Counted from the stretch's first letter, positions 34,482-44,319 are shown. The stretch: 64,000 nt of DNA from Actinomadura opuntiae (GCF_030283205.1 NZ_JASNWF010000003.1:62001-126000); one strand, 5' to 3'. Numbers and translations: made by a program. The notes: generated by a model not told the origin, from the sequence alone.

Positions 34482-35293
34482 CGACCCGGTTGCGCGGGGC
34501 CGGCGGTGGCGGCCCAGCGGCCGTTGTGCCGGGTGATCGTGATCGGATGGTCGAAGCAGGCGCTGACCAGCTCGGTCGTCAGCACCTCGTCCGCCGGCCC
34601 CGACGCCAACACCTGCCCCTCGCGCAGCAGCAGCGCGTGGCTGGTGCTGGTCGGCAGCTCCTCCAGATGGTGCGTGACCAGCACCGTCGTCAGGTCGGGG
34701 CGCTCGCGCCGCAGCTGGTCGATGCTCGCCAGCAGCCGCTCGCGCGCGGCGACGTCCAGGCCGGTGGCGGGCTCGTCGAGCAGCAGCAGCGGCGGATCCG
34801 GCATCAGCGCCCGCGCGATCAGCGCCCGGCCCCGCTCCCCCTGCGACAGGTTCGGCCAGCGGGCGTCGGTACGCGCCGTGAGCCCCATCAACGCGATCAG
34901 CTCGTCGGCGCGGCGCAGCTCGTCCTCGCTCGGCGTCCAGCGCGGGACCAGCTCGATGGTGCCCGTCGCGCCGGTCAGCACGATCTCCCGGACGGTCCGC
35001 GCCGACTCCAGCGGATGCCGCGGGTTGACCTGGCCGATCAGCCGGCGCAGCTCCTGCACGTCGACCCGGCCGAGCCGGCGGCCGAGGATCTCCGCCGTGC
35101 CGCGCGTCGGATGGGTGTAGGCGCCGAGGATGCCGAGCAGCGTGCTCTTGCCCGCGCCGTTCGGGCCGATCAGCGCCCAGTGCTCGCCGCGCAGCACCGT
35201 CATGGTCACCCGGTCGAGCAGCGGCCGCCGGTCCCGGACGAGGTCGATCTTGTCGGCGTTGAGCACGATGTCGGTCCGGTCGGGAAGGGACAA
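34478..35293 (-). CDS. Stand-alone ABC transporter ATP-binding protein
   Basis: This 271-aa ABC ATPase contains Walker A GPNGAGKST near 44, signature NLSQGERGRALIARAL near 152, Walker B LLLLDEPATGLDVAA near 172 and the switch His in VLVTHHLEEL. It resembles the YlmA/ModF-like cytosolic ATPases found without permeases in actinomycetes. No permease gene lies nearby. It is convergent with the helicase gene and not part of that operon. GGGAAGGGA with a downstream GGAG lies before the ATG. Confidence 0.88.
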   Translation of the reverse strand: MSLPDRTDIVLNADKIDLVRDRRPLLDRVTMTVLRGEHWALIGPNGAGKSTLLGILGAYTHPTRGTAEILGRRLGRVDVQELRRLIGQVNPRHPLESARTVREIVLTGATGTIELVPRWTPSEDELRRADELIALMGLTARTDARWPNLSQGERGRALIARALMPDPPLLLLDEPATGLDVAARERLLASIDQLRRERPDLTTVLVTHHLEELPTSTSHALLLREGQVLASGPADEVLTTELVSACFDHPITITRHNGRWAATAGPAQPGR

Positions 35294-35508
35294 GGAGACC
35301 TCCCTTTCGAAGGCGCGGCGGGACGGGCTCGCACAGGAGCACCGGGGACATGCGGAGAGGCGCGCGGGGTATGCGTCGCAACACCGGGCCGGGATCGCCG
35401 GGGCGGCGGAAGATCTTCAACGTACCCCAGCGTTCGCGCCGCCCGGTACGCGGGACGCGTCCGGACGGATACTGTGAGAGCCGGTGCCTCAGCGATCAGG
35501 GGAGGGAC

Positions 35509-36024
35509 ATGGAGGAGATCGGCTTCATGTGCGCCCGCTGCGGCGGCGAGGTGCACGACGTCACCCACAACCGCGAGGGCTCGCTGGACGGGGTGGGCTA
35601 CCGGCACAACCGCCGGGTGGAGCCGTGGGACCACGAGCTGGAGCTCGCCGTCGGCGAGCCGTCCCCCGGCGAGCCGGCGTGCGACTTCTGTGGCGCCGAC
35701 GGGCCGGCGTGGCTCTACTACCCCACGCTCGACCCCGAGGACACCGACATGTTCGAGGTCGAGCTCGACACCACGCACCTGTCCGACGACGACACCGCCG
35801 TCGCCGTGCTGAACATGCTCTACCCCTGGTACGCCTGCGACACCTGCTCGGTCCTGGTCGCCGACCGCAGGGTCGACGTGCTCATCTCGCGCGCCCTCGA
35901 GCGCACCCCCGTGCCCGACGACGTCGACATCGACGAGGACACCGTCCGCGCCCGCCTCCGCGGCTCGCTGTCGGTGTTCTTCACCACCCGCCCGGGCCGC
36001 CCCCAGCCCTCACGCGCTCTGTAG
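35509..36024 (+). CDS. Zinc-ribbon-like hypothetical protein
   Basis: This 171-aa protein has three Cys pairs: CARCGG near residue 8, CDFCGADG near 64 and CDTC near 118. Four or more of these could bind zinc in ribbons. The region YRHNRRVEPWDHELELAVGE is acidic and aromatic. I recognise no family name. The ATG at 35509 has GGGGAGGG ahead of it. The gene is single and has a long, mostly non-coding region downstream. Confidence 0.7.
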   Translation: MEEIGFMCARCGGEVHDVTHNREGSLDGVGYRHNRRVEPWDHELELAVGEPSPGEPACDFCGADGPAWLYYPTLDPEDTDMFEVELDTTHLSDDDTAVAVLNMLYPWYACDTCSVLVADRRVDVLISRALERTPVPDDVDIDEDTVRARLRGSLSVFFTTRPGRPQPSRAL

Positions 36025-36362
36025 TTTGCATTGTCGTTTGCATTGCCCTTGGCGGTCGGGCGCTGGAGCGCCCTCCCTTCGGCGGGCAAAGCGGCGATCG
36101 CTGCATCGCTCCGACTCGCCCGGGGGCTCGCTGCGCGATCGGATTCTCGCTTCGCTCGCATCCGGCTTCGCTCGCGATCGCAACGTGGCGGGCGTCTCGG
36201 GCTGAGGTTCTAACCTCCGGGGTGTGGGGTTCAGAGCGCCGGGGGCAGGGCTCTACCGGGCCGACCTGGGGTCGGAGGGGTGGGGGCGACGGGGCGGGAT
36301 GTCGGTGGCGCTCATTATGATCGGTGCCGTTTTCGTGCGGCGACGTGATTGCGGGGGACCCA
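36025..36362. other. Intergenic region with short repeated motifs
   Basis: No gene was found in ~340 bp. Just after the stop, TTTGCATTG occurs at 36025 and 36037. Further on, GCTTCGCTCGC occurs at 36149 and 36165, flanked by GCGATCG copies, giving several small dyads. This may be a terminator region or an old repeat element. Confidence 0.45.
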
Positions 36363-37052
36363 GTGATCATCGACAGGCGGTTCCAGGGCCCGGACGGGTC
36401 GGGCAACGGGGGGTACGTGGCGGGGCTGCTGGCGGGGCGGGTGCCGATCGGCACGGTGACGGTGACGCTGCGGCGGCCGCCGCCGCTGGACACCGAGCTG
36501 ACCGTGACCATGGAGGACGAGCGCGGGCGCAGCGCGCGGCTGTGGGACGGGGAGCGGCCGGTCGCGGAGGCGCTCGCGGGGGCGATCGTGGTGCCGCCGG
36601 TGCCGCCCGTCCCGTTCGCGCGGGCGCTGGAGGCGGCGGAGAAGTTCCGGGCGATCGAGAACCATCCGTTCCCGCGCTGCTTCGTGTGCGGGCCGGAGCG
36701 CGAGCCCGGCGACGGGCTCCGGCTCGAGCCCGGGCCGGTCGCCGAGGGCACCGTGGCGGCGCCGTGGGTGCCCGACCGGGTCCCCGAGCGGACGCTGGTG
36801 TGGTCGGCGCTGGACTGCCCCGGCGGCTGGTCGTTCGACGTGGTGGGCCGCCCGGCCGTCCTCGGCACGATGACCGCGCAGGTCACCGACGTGCCCGAGG
36901 CCGGCGAGGAGTGCGTGGTGATGGGCCTGGCGCGCAGCCGCGAGGGCCGCAAGATGCACGCGGCCACCGCGCTGTACGGCGCCGACGGGCGGCTGCTCGG
37001 CCGCGCCGAGCAGATCTGGATCGAGATCGACCCCGAGGCGTTCGTGCGGTGA
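36363..37052 (+). CDS. Hotdog-like hypothetical protein
   Basis: This ~229-aa protein begins VIIDRRFQGPDGSGNGGYVAG, typical of double-hotdog proteins. A second half starts after NHPFPRCFVCGPEREPGDGL, with two Cys (CFVCG) of possible structural importance. It contains GWSFDVVGRPAVLGTMTAQV and TALYGADGRLLGRAEQIWIE, resembling thioesterase or dehydratase hotdog strands. No catalytic residue can be named. GTG 36363 follows GGGGA by 4 nt and is preferred to the longer frame from 36324. Confidence 0.7.
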   Translation: MIIDRRFQGPDGSGNGGYVAGLLAGRVPIGTVTVTLRRPPPLDTELTVTMEDERGRSARLWDGERPVAEALAGAIVVPPVPPVPFARALEAAEKFRAIENHPFPRCFVCGPEREPGDGLRLEPGPVAEGTVAAPWVPDRVPERTLVWSALDCPGGWSFDVVGRPAVLGTMTAQVTDVPEAGEECVVMGLARSREGRKMHAATALYGADGRLLGRAEQIWIEIDPEAFVR

Positions 37053-37198
37053 CCGCCGGCGGGCCGCGCGCCGGTGATCCGGCGCCGCGGTCCGCCAGAC
37101 CGGTTCCGCATGAGTGCCGGAAATATGTCAGGCGACATGGTTCGGCACCGGGGTTACGCTGTTCAATCTGACTTTCCGCGACAGCAGAGGCGGGTCAG

Positions 37199-37414
37199 AT
37201 GAGCGGAACGGCCTTACTTCTCCTCGGGGTGGCGGCGCTCGCGGTGTACACCGGCATGCACTGGGAGCGCGCGCGGCGCGCCGCGTCCGACATGCGGCTC
37301 AGCCGCCGGAGAGTGGTCACCCTCCGGCGGACCGCGGTGCGCGAGCGCGGCCAGGCCACGATGATCGTCGCGGCGGCGCTGGTCGTGCTGGTGATCGTCG
37401 CCAAGTACGGCTGA
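37199..37414 (+). CDS. Small membrane protein with two helices (71 aa)
   Basis: This 71-residue protein has an N-terminal hydrophobic helix (TALLLLGVAALAVYTGM), a central basic stretch of ~25 residues rich in Arg, and a C-terminal helix (ATMIVAAALVVLVIVAKYG). Both ends therefore insert in the membrane with the Arg-rich loop probably cytoplasmic. I know no family for it. AGAGGCGGG lies upstream of the ATG. It ends 7 bp before the stop of the convergent coiled-coil gene. Confidence 0.65.
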   Translation: MSGTALLLLGVAALAVYTGMHWERARRAASDMRLSRRRVVTLRRTAVRERGQATMIVAAALVVLVIVAKYG

Positions 37415-37421
37415 GCTCCGG

Positions 37422-39125
37422 TCAGGGCCCGGTGAACAGCGGGTCCTCCCGGTCGGCGCCGTTCAGCCGGCCGGGAGGCGCCGGCGGGGCGGACGGGGCC
37501 GAGGGGGCTGAGGGGGCTGAGGGGGCGCCGCCGGCCGGGGGCGGCGGCAGCGTGTACCCGCCGGAGTGCGCCGGCCCGGCCGGCTGACCGCCCGGCGCTC
37601 CGCCGAGCCCCTGCGGCCCGGGCGGGATGGGGGCGCCGAGCGGGACGCCCGCTCCGCTGACGGGCCCGGTGGGCACGGCCGGCGGCGGCCCGCCCGCGGC
37701 GTGCGCGAAGCCGGGCGGGGGGACCGGGCTCCCGCCCGACAGCCGGCCGCCCGGCGGGATGTTCGACGACAGGGTGTTGTGCGTGAGCTGGTCGATCTGG
37801 CGGCGGGCGCGGTCGGCCTCGGCGCGGGCGGCGTCGCGCTCCTCGGCGAGGGCCGACAGCGCGGCCTGCTGCTCGGCGACCGACTGGGACAGCTGGCGCA
37901 GCTGCACCGCCTGGTCGTTGATCTTGGCGGTCAGCTCGTCGCGCTCGGCGGTGGCGGCCTCGGCCTGCGCGCGGGCGGCGTCGCGGTCCTTGACGGCCTC
38001 CTCGGCGCGGGCGTTGGCGCGGACCACCTCCGCCTCGGCCTCCGACTGGGCGCGCAGCGCGGCGGCCCGCTCGGCCTCGGCCTTGCTGGCGGCCTGCATG
38101 GCGTGCTGCCGCTGCGCCTCGGTGTCGCGCATGGCGTTGCGCAGGTCCTCGGCGCCCTGCTTGGCGACCGCGGCCTCGACCCGCTGCGACTCGGCGGCGC
38201 CCTCGGCCTCGGCGAGCTTGGCGTGCAGGCCGACCAGCTCGGCGCGGGCGGCCTCCAGCGCGGCGAGCAGCTCGGTCTCGCGGGCGGCGATGCGGTCGCG
38301 CTCGCTCTCCGCGGCGAGCTTGGCGGTCATCGACTGCTGCGCGATCTGGTGCGCCTCCTCCCACGCCTGCTGCGCGGCGTCGCGCTTGGCGGTGGCGAGC
38401 CGGGCCTCCTCGCGGGCGCCCGCGGCGTCCTTCTCGGCCTCGGCGGCGCGGCCGCGCGCGGCCGAGGCCTCGTGCCAGGCCTCCTCGGCCTTGCGCTGGG
38501 AGGCGTCGCGCTCGCTCTGCGCGATGGCCAGCTCGCGGGCGGCCTCGGCCCGCACCTCGGCGACGCGGCGCTCGACGCCGGCGACGCTCAGCTCGGAGGT
38601 CAGCGAGTCGGCGAGCAGGTCGGCGGCCTTCTCCAGCCGCTCCACCATCTCCCAGGTGGAGGCGACCTGGCCGGTGAGGCCCGGCGCGTCGCGGCCCCGC
38701 TCGCGGCGGTCGCGGGCCTCGCGGGCGCAGGCGCCCTCGTTGTCCTGGCAGTACCGGACGGCGCGGACGGCCCCGACCGGCTGCGGGACGGGCCGCCCAC
38801 AGTTCGCGCACGGCCAGACCGTGACGGGGTCGCCCATCCGGGCGACCGCGGTCTCCGCCGCGCCGGTGCCGGCGACGTCCCCGCCCGGCTCCGGCGTGCC
38901 CTGCTGCGCCGTGTTCTGCTGTGCCGTGCCCTGCTGTGCGGCGCCCTGCTGCGGCATGCCCTGCCGCTGGGCCCCCTGCTGCCCCGGCGAGCCCGGCCCG
39001 CCGCCCCCGTCGCGCCGCTCCGCCGTCGCGGCGTCCCGCGGACGCCCGTCCTCGGAGACCGCGCCCTGGGGAACCGCGGCCGTCCCCTCGGGGCCGCTGT
39101 TGTCGCGCTCTTCGCTGTTAGGCAT
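37422..39125 (-). CDS. Long coiled-coil protein with N-terminal Cys motif and Pro-rich tail
   Basis: This is a 567-aa cytosolic protein. Residues ~1-95 are Gln/Gly-rich and disordered (QQGAAQQGTAQQNTAQQGT type). A Cys motif WPCANCGRPVPQP with RYCQDNEGACARE follows near 108-140. Residues ~165-450 form an almost unbroken Ala/Glu/Arg coiled coil, and the C-terminal ~110 residues are Pro/Gly-rich with a PSA repeat. The layout is reminiscent of actinobacterial polarity or cytoskeletal coiled-coil proteins, but I cannot identify it. ATG 39125 lacks a ribosome site, and an in-frame ATG 12 nt upstream may be leaderless. Confidence 0.7.
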   Translation of the reverse strand: MPNSEERDNSGPEGTAAVPQGAVSEDGRPRDAATAERRDGGGGPGSPGQQGAQRQGMPQQGAAQQGTAQQNTAQQGTPEPGGDVAGTGAAETAVARMGDPVTVWPCANCGRPVPQPVGAVRAVRYCQDNEGACAREARDRRERGRDAPGLTGQVASTWEMVERLEKAADLLADSLTSELSVAGVERRVAEVRAEAARELAIAQSERDASQRKAEEAWHEASAARGRAAEAEKDAAGAREEARLATAKRDAAQQAWEEAHQIAQQSMTAKLAAESERDRIAARETELLAALEAARAELVGLHAKLAEAEGAAESQRVEAAVAKQGAEDLRNAMRDTEAQRQHAMQAASKAEAERAAALRAQSEAEAEVVRANARAEEAVKDRDAARAQAEAATAERDELTAKINDQAVQLRQLSQSVAEQQAALSALAEERDAARAEADRARRQIDQLTHNTLSSNIPPGGRLSGGSPVPPPGFAHAAGGPPPAVPTGPVSGAGVPLGAPIPPGPQGLGGAPGGQPAGPAHSGGYTLPPPPAGGAPSAPSAPSAPSAPPAPPGRLNGADREDPLFTGP

Positions 39126-39223
39126 GGAATGAACCATACGCACTAGTACGCGGTACTGCAGTGACTTGCGAGGTAGATGTGGGGCCTCCCACGTCGTACG
39201 GAAGTGAGTAGACCGTTCCGGAG

Positions 39224-40183
39224 TCAACCCGCGGCGAACCGGTCGGTCGCCTCGATGAGCCGGTCCCGGACGCCCGGTTCGGAGCCGCCGTGCCCGGCGT
39301 CCTCGACGATGCGGAACTCCGCCTCGGGCCAGGCGCGGTGCAGATCCCACGCCTGGTCCGGCGGGGTTTTGATGTCGTAGCGGCCGTTGACGATCACCGC
39401 CGGGACGTGCCGGATCCGGTCGATGCCCGCGAGCAGGCCGCCGGCGGGCAGGAATCCGCCGTTGGCGATGTAGTGGCGGGTGATGCGGGCGAACGCGAGG
39501 ACCTCGGCGTCGCTCAGGTCGGGCGGCGAGACGGGCAGCAGCGTGTTGGCGCTGAGCTCCCACCCCATCCACGCCCGCGCCGCCGGCAGGTGGACGGCCG
39601 GGTCCGGGTCCTCGATGCGGCGGCCGTAGGCGGCGACCAGGTCGCCCTGCTCGGCGGCCGGGATCGCGTCACGGAACGCGGCCCACTCGGCGGGGAAGAG
39701 GTGGGCGGCGCCGGACGGGGTGAACCCCCAGTCCTCGTCGGACGGGCGGACGAGATAGATGCCGCGCAGCACCATCTCCGTGACCCGCTCGGGATGGGTC
39801 TGCGCGTAGGCGAGCGCGAGAGTGCTCCCCCAGCTGCCGCCGAACACAAGCCAGCGCTCGATCGACAGATGCTCGCGCAGCCGCTCGATGTCGGCGACCA
39901 GATGCGGCGTCGTGTTGTGTTCGAGCGAGACGCCCGGATCGCCGGCGTGCGGTCGGCTCCGTCCGCAGTTGCGCTGGTCGAAGAGCACGATCCGGTACGC
40001 GGCGGGGTCGAAGAAGCGGCGGAAGCCGGGCAGCACACCGCCGCCGGGCCCGCCGTGCAGGAACACCGCGGGTTTGCCGTCCGGGTTCCCGCAGGTCTCC
40101 CAGTGGATCCGGTTCCCGTCGCCGACGTCCAGCAGCCCGGAATCGTAGGGCTCGATCTCCGGATAGAAGTCCCTCAAGACCAT
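39224..40183 (-). CDS. pip: Proline iminopeptidase
   Basis: This 319-aa alpha/beta hydrolase removes N-terminal proline from peptides. It has HGGPGGGVLPGFRRFFDP (oxyanion region), FDQRNCGRSRPHA, the nucleophile elbow FGGSWGSTLAL, and the late NGRYDIKTP (catalytic Asp) and EDAGHGGSEP (catalytic His). These are the standard Pip signatures, and the length matches. The start ATG 40183 and flanking genes on the same strand (HrpA 44 bp away) give no operon evidence. Confidence 0.92.
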   Translation of the reverse strand: MVLRDFYPEIEPYDSGLLDVGDGNRIHWETCGNPDGKPAVFLHGGPGGGVLPGFRRFFDPAAYRIVLFDQRNCGRSRPHAGDPGVSLEHNTTPHLVADIERLREHLSIERWLVFGGSWGSTLALAYAQTHPERVTEMVLRGIYLVRPSDEDWGFTPSGAAHLFPAEWAAFRDAIPAAEQGDLVAAYGRRIEDPDPAVHLPAARAWMGWELSANTLLPVSPPDLSDAEVLAFARITRHYIANGGFLPAGGLLAGIDRIRHVPAVIVNGRYDIKTPPDQAWDLHRAWPEAEFRIVEDAGHGGSEPGVRDRLIEATDRFAAG

Positions 40184-40227
40184 GCCCCAGTCATATCCGA
40201 CAACCGATCATGGTCGGGACGCACCGC

Positions 40228-43200
40228 CTAGAGCTGGGCCATCGCCTTGCGGATGCGCTTGTCGGACACCGGGAACCGGGTGCCGAGCTGCTGGGCGAAC
40301 AGGCTGACCCGCAGCTCCTCCAGCATCCAGCGGATCTGCCGGGCCGGCTCCTCGCCGCGGCGGGACGGGTGCAGCCGCTGGAGCGCCTGCTCGTACTCCT
40401 GCCGCAGCACCTCGACCTGGTGCGCGAGCATCCGGTCGCGTCCGGGGTTCTCCGGGAGCTTGTCGAGCCGGACCTGCAGCGCGCGCAGGTAGCGGGGCAG
40501 GTCGGCGAGCCGCGCCCAGCCCGTCTCGGTGACGAACCCGGGATGGACCAGCGCCGCCAGGTGCGCGCGGATGTCGGTCAGCGCGGGGACGAGCGTGAGG
40601 CTGGCGGTGCCGCGCAGCCGCCGGTCCAGCTCGTGGGACTCGGCGAGGATCCGCTCGACCAGCCCGACGATCTGCGCGGTGGCGTCGTGCAGGTCGGCGC
40701 GGACCCGGTCGTACAGCGCGCGGAACCCGGCCTCGTCCCAGGCGGGCCCGCCGGCCTCGGCGATGAGCCGGTCGGCGGCGGCGGTGACGCAGTCGTCGAA
40801 CAGCGCGGCGACGGACCCGTGCGGGTTGTGGCTGAGGGCGAGCTTGCCCTTGTTGGTCAGGCGGCCCTGGATGAGCTTCACCGGCGACGGCGCGTTCAGC
40901 AGGATGAGGCGGCGGGTGCCGAGCCACATGGCGCGGCGCTGCTCGGCCTCCGTCTCGTACATCCGGACGGCGACGCTCTCCCCCTCGTCGGTGAGCGCCG
41001 GATAGGCCTTGACGTCGTACCCCGCCTGTTTCTGCTCATAGGTGCGGGGCAGCTCGCCGATCGTCCACTCGGTGAGGCCGGAACGCTCGACGGTCGAGGC
41101 CGCCTTCGACAGCGTCCCGCGGACCTTGCCCGCGAGCCGGCGTTTCAGCTCGTCCAGGTCGGTGCCCTCGCCGAGGGTGCGCTTGCGGTCGTCGACGACG
41201 CGGAAGGTGATGCGCAGATGCGCGGGCAGCCGGGAGGTGTCCCAGGCCTCCCGCGCGACGGGCACGCCGGTCATCGCGGTCAGCTCGCGCTCCAGCGCGT
41301 CCAGCAGCGGCTCGGTGCGCGGCGCGACGCGGTCGAGGACCTTGCGGGCGTAGTCGGGCGCCGGAACGAAGTTGACGCGTAGCTGCTTCGGCAGCGACCG
41401 GATCAGCTCGGTGACCAGCTCGGTCCGCAGCCCGGGGACCTGCCACTCGAACCCGTCCGGACGGACCTGGTTGAGGACCTGGACGGGGACGTGCACGGTG
41501 ACGCCGTCGGCGTCGGTGCCCGGCTCGAACTGGTAGGTCAGGCGCAGCCGCAGCGTCCCCTGCTTCCACACGTCCGGGTAGTCGGCCTCGCTGACGCCGC
41601 CCGCGGTCTCGTTGATGAGCATCGACTTCTCGAACCCGAGCAGGTCGGGGTCGGAGTGCCGCGCCGTCTTCCACCAGGCGTCGAAGTGCCGCCCGGAGAC
41701 CACGTCCTCGGGTATGCGCTCGTCGTAGAAGTCGAACAGCGTCTCGTCGTCGACGAGGATGTCGCGGCGGCGGGCGCGGTGCTCCAGCTCCTCGACCTCC
41801 TCGAGCAGGGCCCGGTTGTCGTGGAAGAACTTGTGGTGGGTCTCCCAGTCGCCCTCGACGAGCGCGTGCCGGATGAACAGCTCGCGCGACAGCGCGGGGT
41901 CGATGGAGCCGTAGTTGACGCGCCGGTCGGCGACGATCGGCACCCCGTACAGGGTGACCTTCTCGTGCGCCATGACGGCGGCCTGCTTCTTCGACCAGTG
42001 CGGCTCGCTGTAGTTGCGCTTGACCAGGTGCTCCGCCAGCGGCTCGATCCACTCGGGCTCGATCCTGGCGTTGACGCGCGCCCAGAGCCGGGACGTCTCG
42101 ACCAGCTCGGCCGACATCACCCAGCGCGGCGGCTTCTTGAACAGCGCCGAGCCGGGGAACACGGCGAACTTCGCGCCCCGCGCGCCGAGGTACTCCTGGC
42201 CGCGCCGCTGCTTGCCGTCCTTCTCGCCCTTGTCGGTGTCCATGAGCCCGATGTGCGACAGCAGGCCGGCGAGGAGCGAGACGTGGATGCGGTCGGGCGG
42301 GGCGTCGGCGGTGTTGAGCGTGACGCCGAGGGACTTGGCGACCTGCTTGAGCTGGCCGTGCAGGTCCTGCCACTCGCGGACGCGCAGGAAGTGCAGGAAC
42401 TCGTTCTTGCACATGCGGCGGAACGCGCTGCCCGACAGCTCCTTCTGCTGCTCGCGCAGGTAGTTCCACAGGTTCAGGTAGGCCAGGAAGTCGGAGGTGG
42501 GGTCGGCGAACCGGCGGTGCCTGTCGTCGGCGGCCTGCTGGTGCTCGGCGGGGCGCTCGCGCGGATCCTGGATCGACAGCGCGGCGGCGATGACGAGGAC
42601 CTCCCGCACGCAGCCGTTGCGGTCGGCCTCCAGCACCATGCGGGCGAGCCGCGGGTCGACGGGGAGCTGGGCGAGCCGGCGGCCGAGCGGGGTGAGGCGC
42701 TTGCGCGGGTCCTGCTCGGACGGGTCGATGGCGCCGAGCTCGTGCAGCAGGTCGACGCCCGCCTTGACGTTGCGGCGGTCCGGCGGCTCCACGAACGGGA
42801 ACGCGGCGATGTCGCCGAGGCCGAGCGAGGTCATCTGCAGGATGACCGACGCGAGGTTGGTGCGCAGGATCTCCGGGTCGGTGAACTCGGGGCGGGACTC
42901 GAAGTCCTCCTCGGAGTACAGCCGGATGCACACGCCCTCGGACACGCGGCCGCAGCGCCCCTTGCGCTGGTTGGCCGACGCCTGCGAGATCGGCTCGATC
43001 GGCAGCCGCTGCACCTTCAGCCGGTGGCTGTAGCGGGAGATGCGGGCGGTGCCCGGGTCGACGACGTACTTGATGCCCGGGACGGTCAGCGAGGTCTCGG
43101 CGACGTTCGTCGCGAGGACGACGCGCCGCCCGCGGTGCGCCTGGAACACCCGGTGCTGCTCGGCGGCCGACAGCCGCGCGTACAGCGGCAGCACCTCGGT

Positions 43201-44175
43201 GGCGCTCTTCCGCCGGGTGAAGTGCTTGGTGAGCGCGTCGGCGGTATCGCGGATCTCCCGCTCGCCGCTGAGGAACACCAGCACGTCGCCGGGCGCCTCG
43301 CGGCCCAGCTCGTCGACGGCGTCGATGATCGCCTGGATCTGGTCGCGGTCGGGGTCGGCGGACGGGTCGTCGGGGTCGGTGACGGGCCGGTACCGCACCT
43401 CCACCGGGTACGTGCGGCCGGACACCTCCACGATCGGGGCGTCGCCGAAGTGCCGGGAGAACCGCTCGGGGTCGATCGTCGCCGAGGTGATGATCACCTT
43501 GAGGTCGGGGCGGCGCGGCAGGATCTCCCGGATGTAGCCGAGCAGGAAGTCGATGTTCAGGCTGCGCTCGTGCGCCTCGTCGATGATCAGCGTGTCGTAC
43601 TGGCGCAGCAGCCGATCGGTCTGGATCTCGGCGAGCAGGATGCCGTCGGTCATCAGCTTCACGAGCGTGTCGTCGCTCGACTTGTCGGTGAAGCGGACCT
43701 TGTAGCCGACGGTGTCGCCGAGTTCGGTGCCGAGCTCCTCGGCGATCCGGTCGGCGACGGTTCGGGCGGCCAGCCGGCGCGGCTGGGTGTGCCCGATCGA
43801 GCCGAGCACGCCCCGGCCCAGCTCCAGGCAGATCTTGGGGATCTGGGTGGTCTTGCCGGACCCGGTCTCCCCGGCGACGATCACGACCTGGTGGTCGCGG
43901 ACCGCGGCGAGGATGTCGTCCTTCTTCTGCGCGACCGGCAGCTGCTCCGGATAGGTGATCGCGGGCACGGCGAGGCGCCGCCGCTCGACCCGCCGCTCGG
44001 CGGCCTCGATGTCGGCGGTGATCTCCTCGGCGACCTTCGCGCGGCGCGCCGCGTCCCGCATCTTCTGCGAGCCGTCGATGCGGCGGCGGATCCGGTGCTG
44101 GTCCCGCAGCATCAGCTCGGGCAGGCGCGCGCGCAGGTCGGCGAGCGGCGATCTCACAGACGTCCTCATAACCAT
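40228..44175 (-). CDS. hrpA: ATP-dependent RNA helicase HrpA
   Basis: This DEAH-box helicase is about 1315 aa. Motif I is GETGSGKTTQIPK near 95, Ia TQPRRLAARTVADR, II DEAHERSLN, III TSATID, V TNVAETSLTVPGI, and VI QRKGRCGR. After the helicase core come the winged-helix/ratchet (HA2) and OB-like domains, then the long C-terminal HrpA-only domain (DUF3418), which contains FDFYDERIPEDVVSG and FEPGTDADGVTVHVP. In E. coli HrpA acts on stalled ribosomes and mRNA processing. ATG 44175 is favoured, with a TATCCT -10-like element just upstream suggesting a leaderless message; ATG 44169 is also possible. Confidence 0.93.
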   Translation of the reverse strand: MVMRTSVRSPLADLRARLPELMLRDQHRIRRRIDGSQKMRDAARRAKVAEEITADIEAAERRVERRRLAVPAITYPEQLPVAQKKDDILAAVRDHQVVIVAGETGSGKTTQIPKICLELGRGVLGSIGHTQPRRLAARTVADRIAEELGTELGDTVGYKVRFTDKSSDDTLVKLMTDGILLAEIQTDRLLRQYDTLIIDEAHERSLNIDFLLGYIREILPRRPDLKVIITSATIDPERFSRHFGDAPIVEVSGRTYPVEVRYRPVTDPDDPSADPDRDQIQAIIDAVDELGREAPGDVLVFLSGEREIRDTADALTKHFTRRKSATEVLPLYARLSAAEQHRVFQAHRGRRVVLATNVAETSLTVPGIKYVVDPGTARISRYSHRLKVQRLPIEPISQASANQRKGRCGRVSEGVCIRLYSEEDFESRPEFTDPEILRTNLASVILQMTSLGLGDIAAFPFVEPPDRRNVKAGVDLLHELGAIDPSEQDPRKRLTPLGRRLAQLPVDPRLARMVLEADRNGCVREVLVIAAALSIQDPRERPAEHQQAADDRHRRFADPTSDFLAYLNLWNYLREQQKELSGSAFRRMCKNEFLHFLRVREWQDLHGQLKQVAKSLGVTLNTADAPPDRIHVSLLAGLLSHIGLMDTDKGEKDGKQRRGQEYLGARGAKFAVFPGSALFKKPPRWVMSAELVETSRLWARVNARIEPEWIEPLAEHLVKRNYSEPHWSKKQAAVMAHEKVTLYGVPIVADRRVNYGSIDPALSRELFIRHALVEGDWETHHKFFHDNRALLEEVEELEHRARRRDILVDDETLFDFYDERIPEDVVSGRHFDAWWKTARHSDPDLLGFEKSMLINETAGGVSEADYPDVWKQGTLRLRLTYQFEPGTDADGVTVHVPVQVLNQVRPDGFEWQVPGLRTELVTELIRSLPKQLRVNFVPAPDYARKVLDRVAPRTEPLLDALERELTAMTGVPVAREAWDTSRLPAHLRITFRVVDDRKRTLGEGTDLDELKRRLAGKVRGTLSKAASTVERSGLTEWTIGELPRTYEQKQAGYDVKAYPALTDEGESVAVRMYETEAEQRRAMWLGTRRLILLNAPSPVKLIQGRLTNKGKLALSHNPHGSVAALFDDCVTAAADRLIAEAGGPAWDEAGFRALYDRVRADLHDATAQIVGLVERILAESHELDRRLRGTASLTLVPALTDIRAHLAALVHPGFVTETGWARLADLPRYLRALQVRLDKLPENPGRDRMLAHQVEVLRQEYEQALQRLHPSRRGEEPARQIRWMLEELRVSLFAQQLGTRFPVSDKRIRKAMAQL

Positions 44176-44319
44176 CGACAAGGATAGGGTTCCAGGCCCG
44201 CAGGCCCCGCTCACCCTCAAACCTTCGCACCGTAGCCGGACCGGCCCGTGCCGGGCGATCCATTTTCCGCGGGCGCGCTCGGTACAACGCCCGCCGCCCC
44301 GCCCGGCATTCCGGCGCCG

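Noticed and set aside
41491..44187. Long plus-strand open frame opposite hrpA
   Set aside because: It is a mirror of the hrpA coding bias, with no domain or ribosome site.
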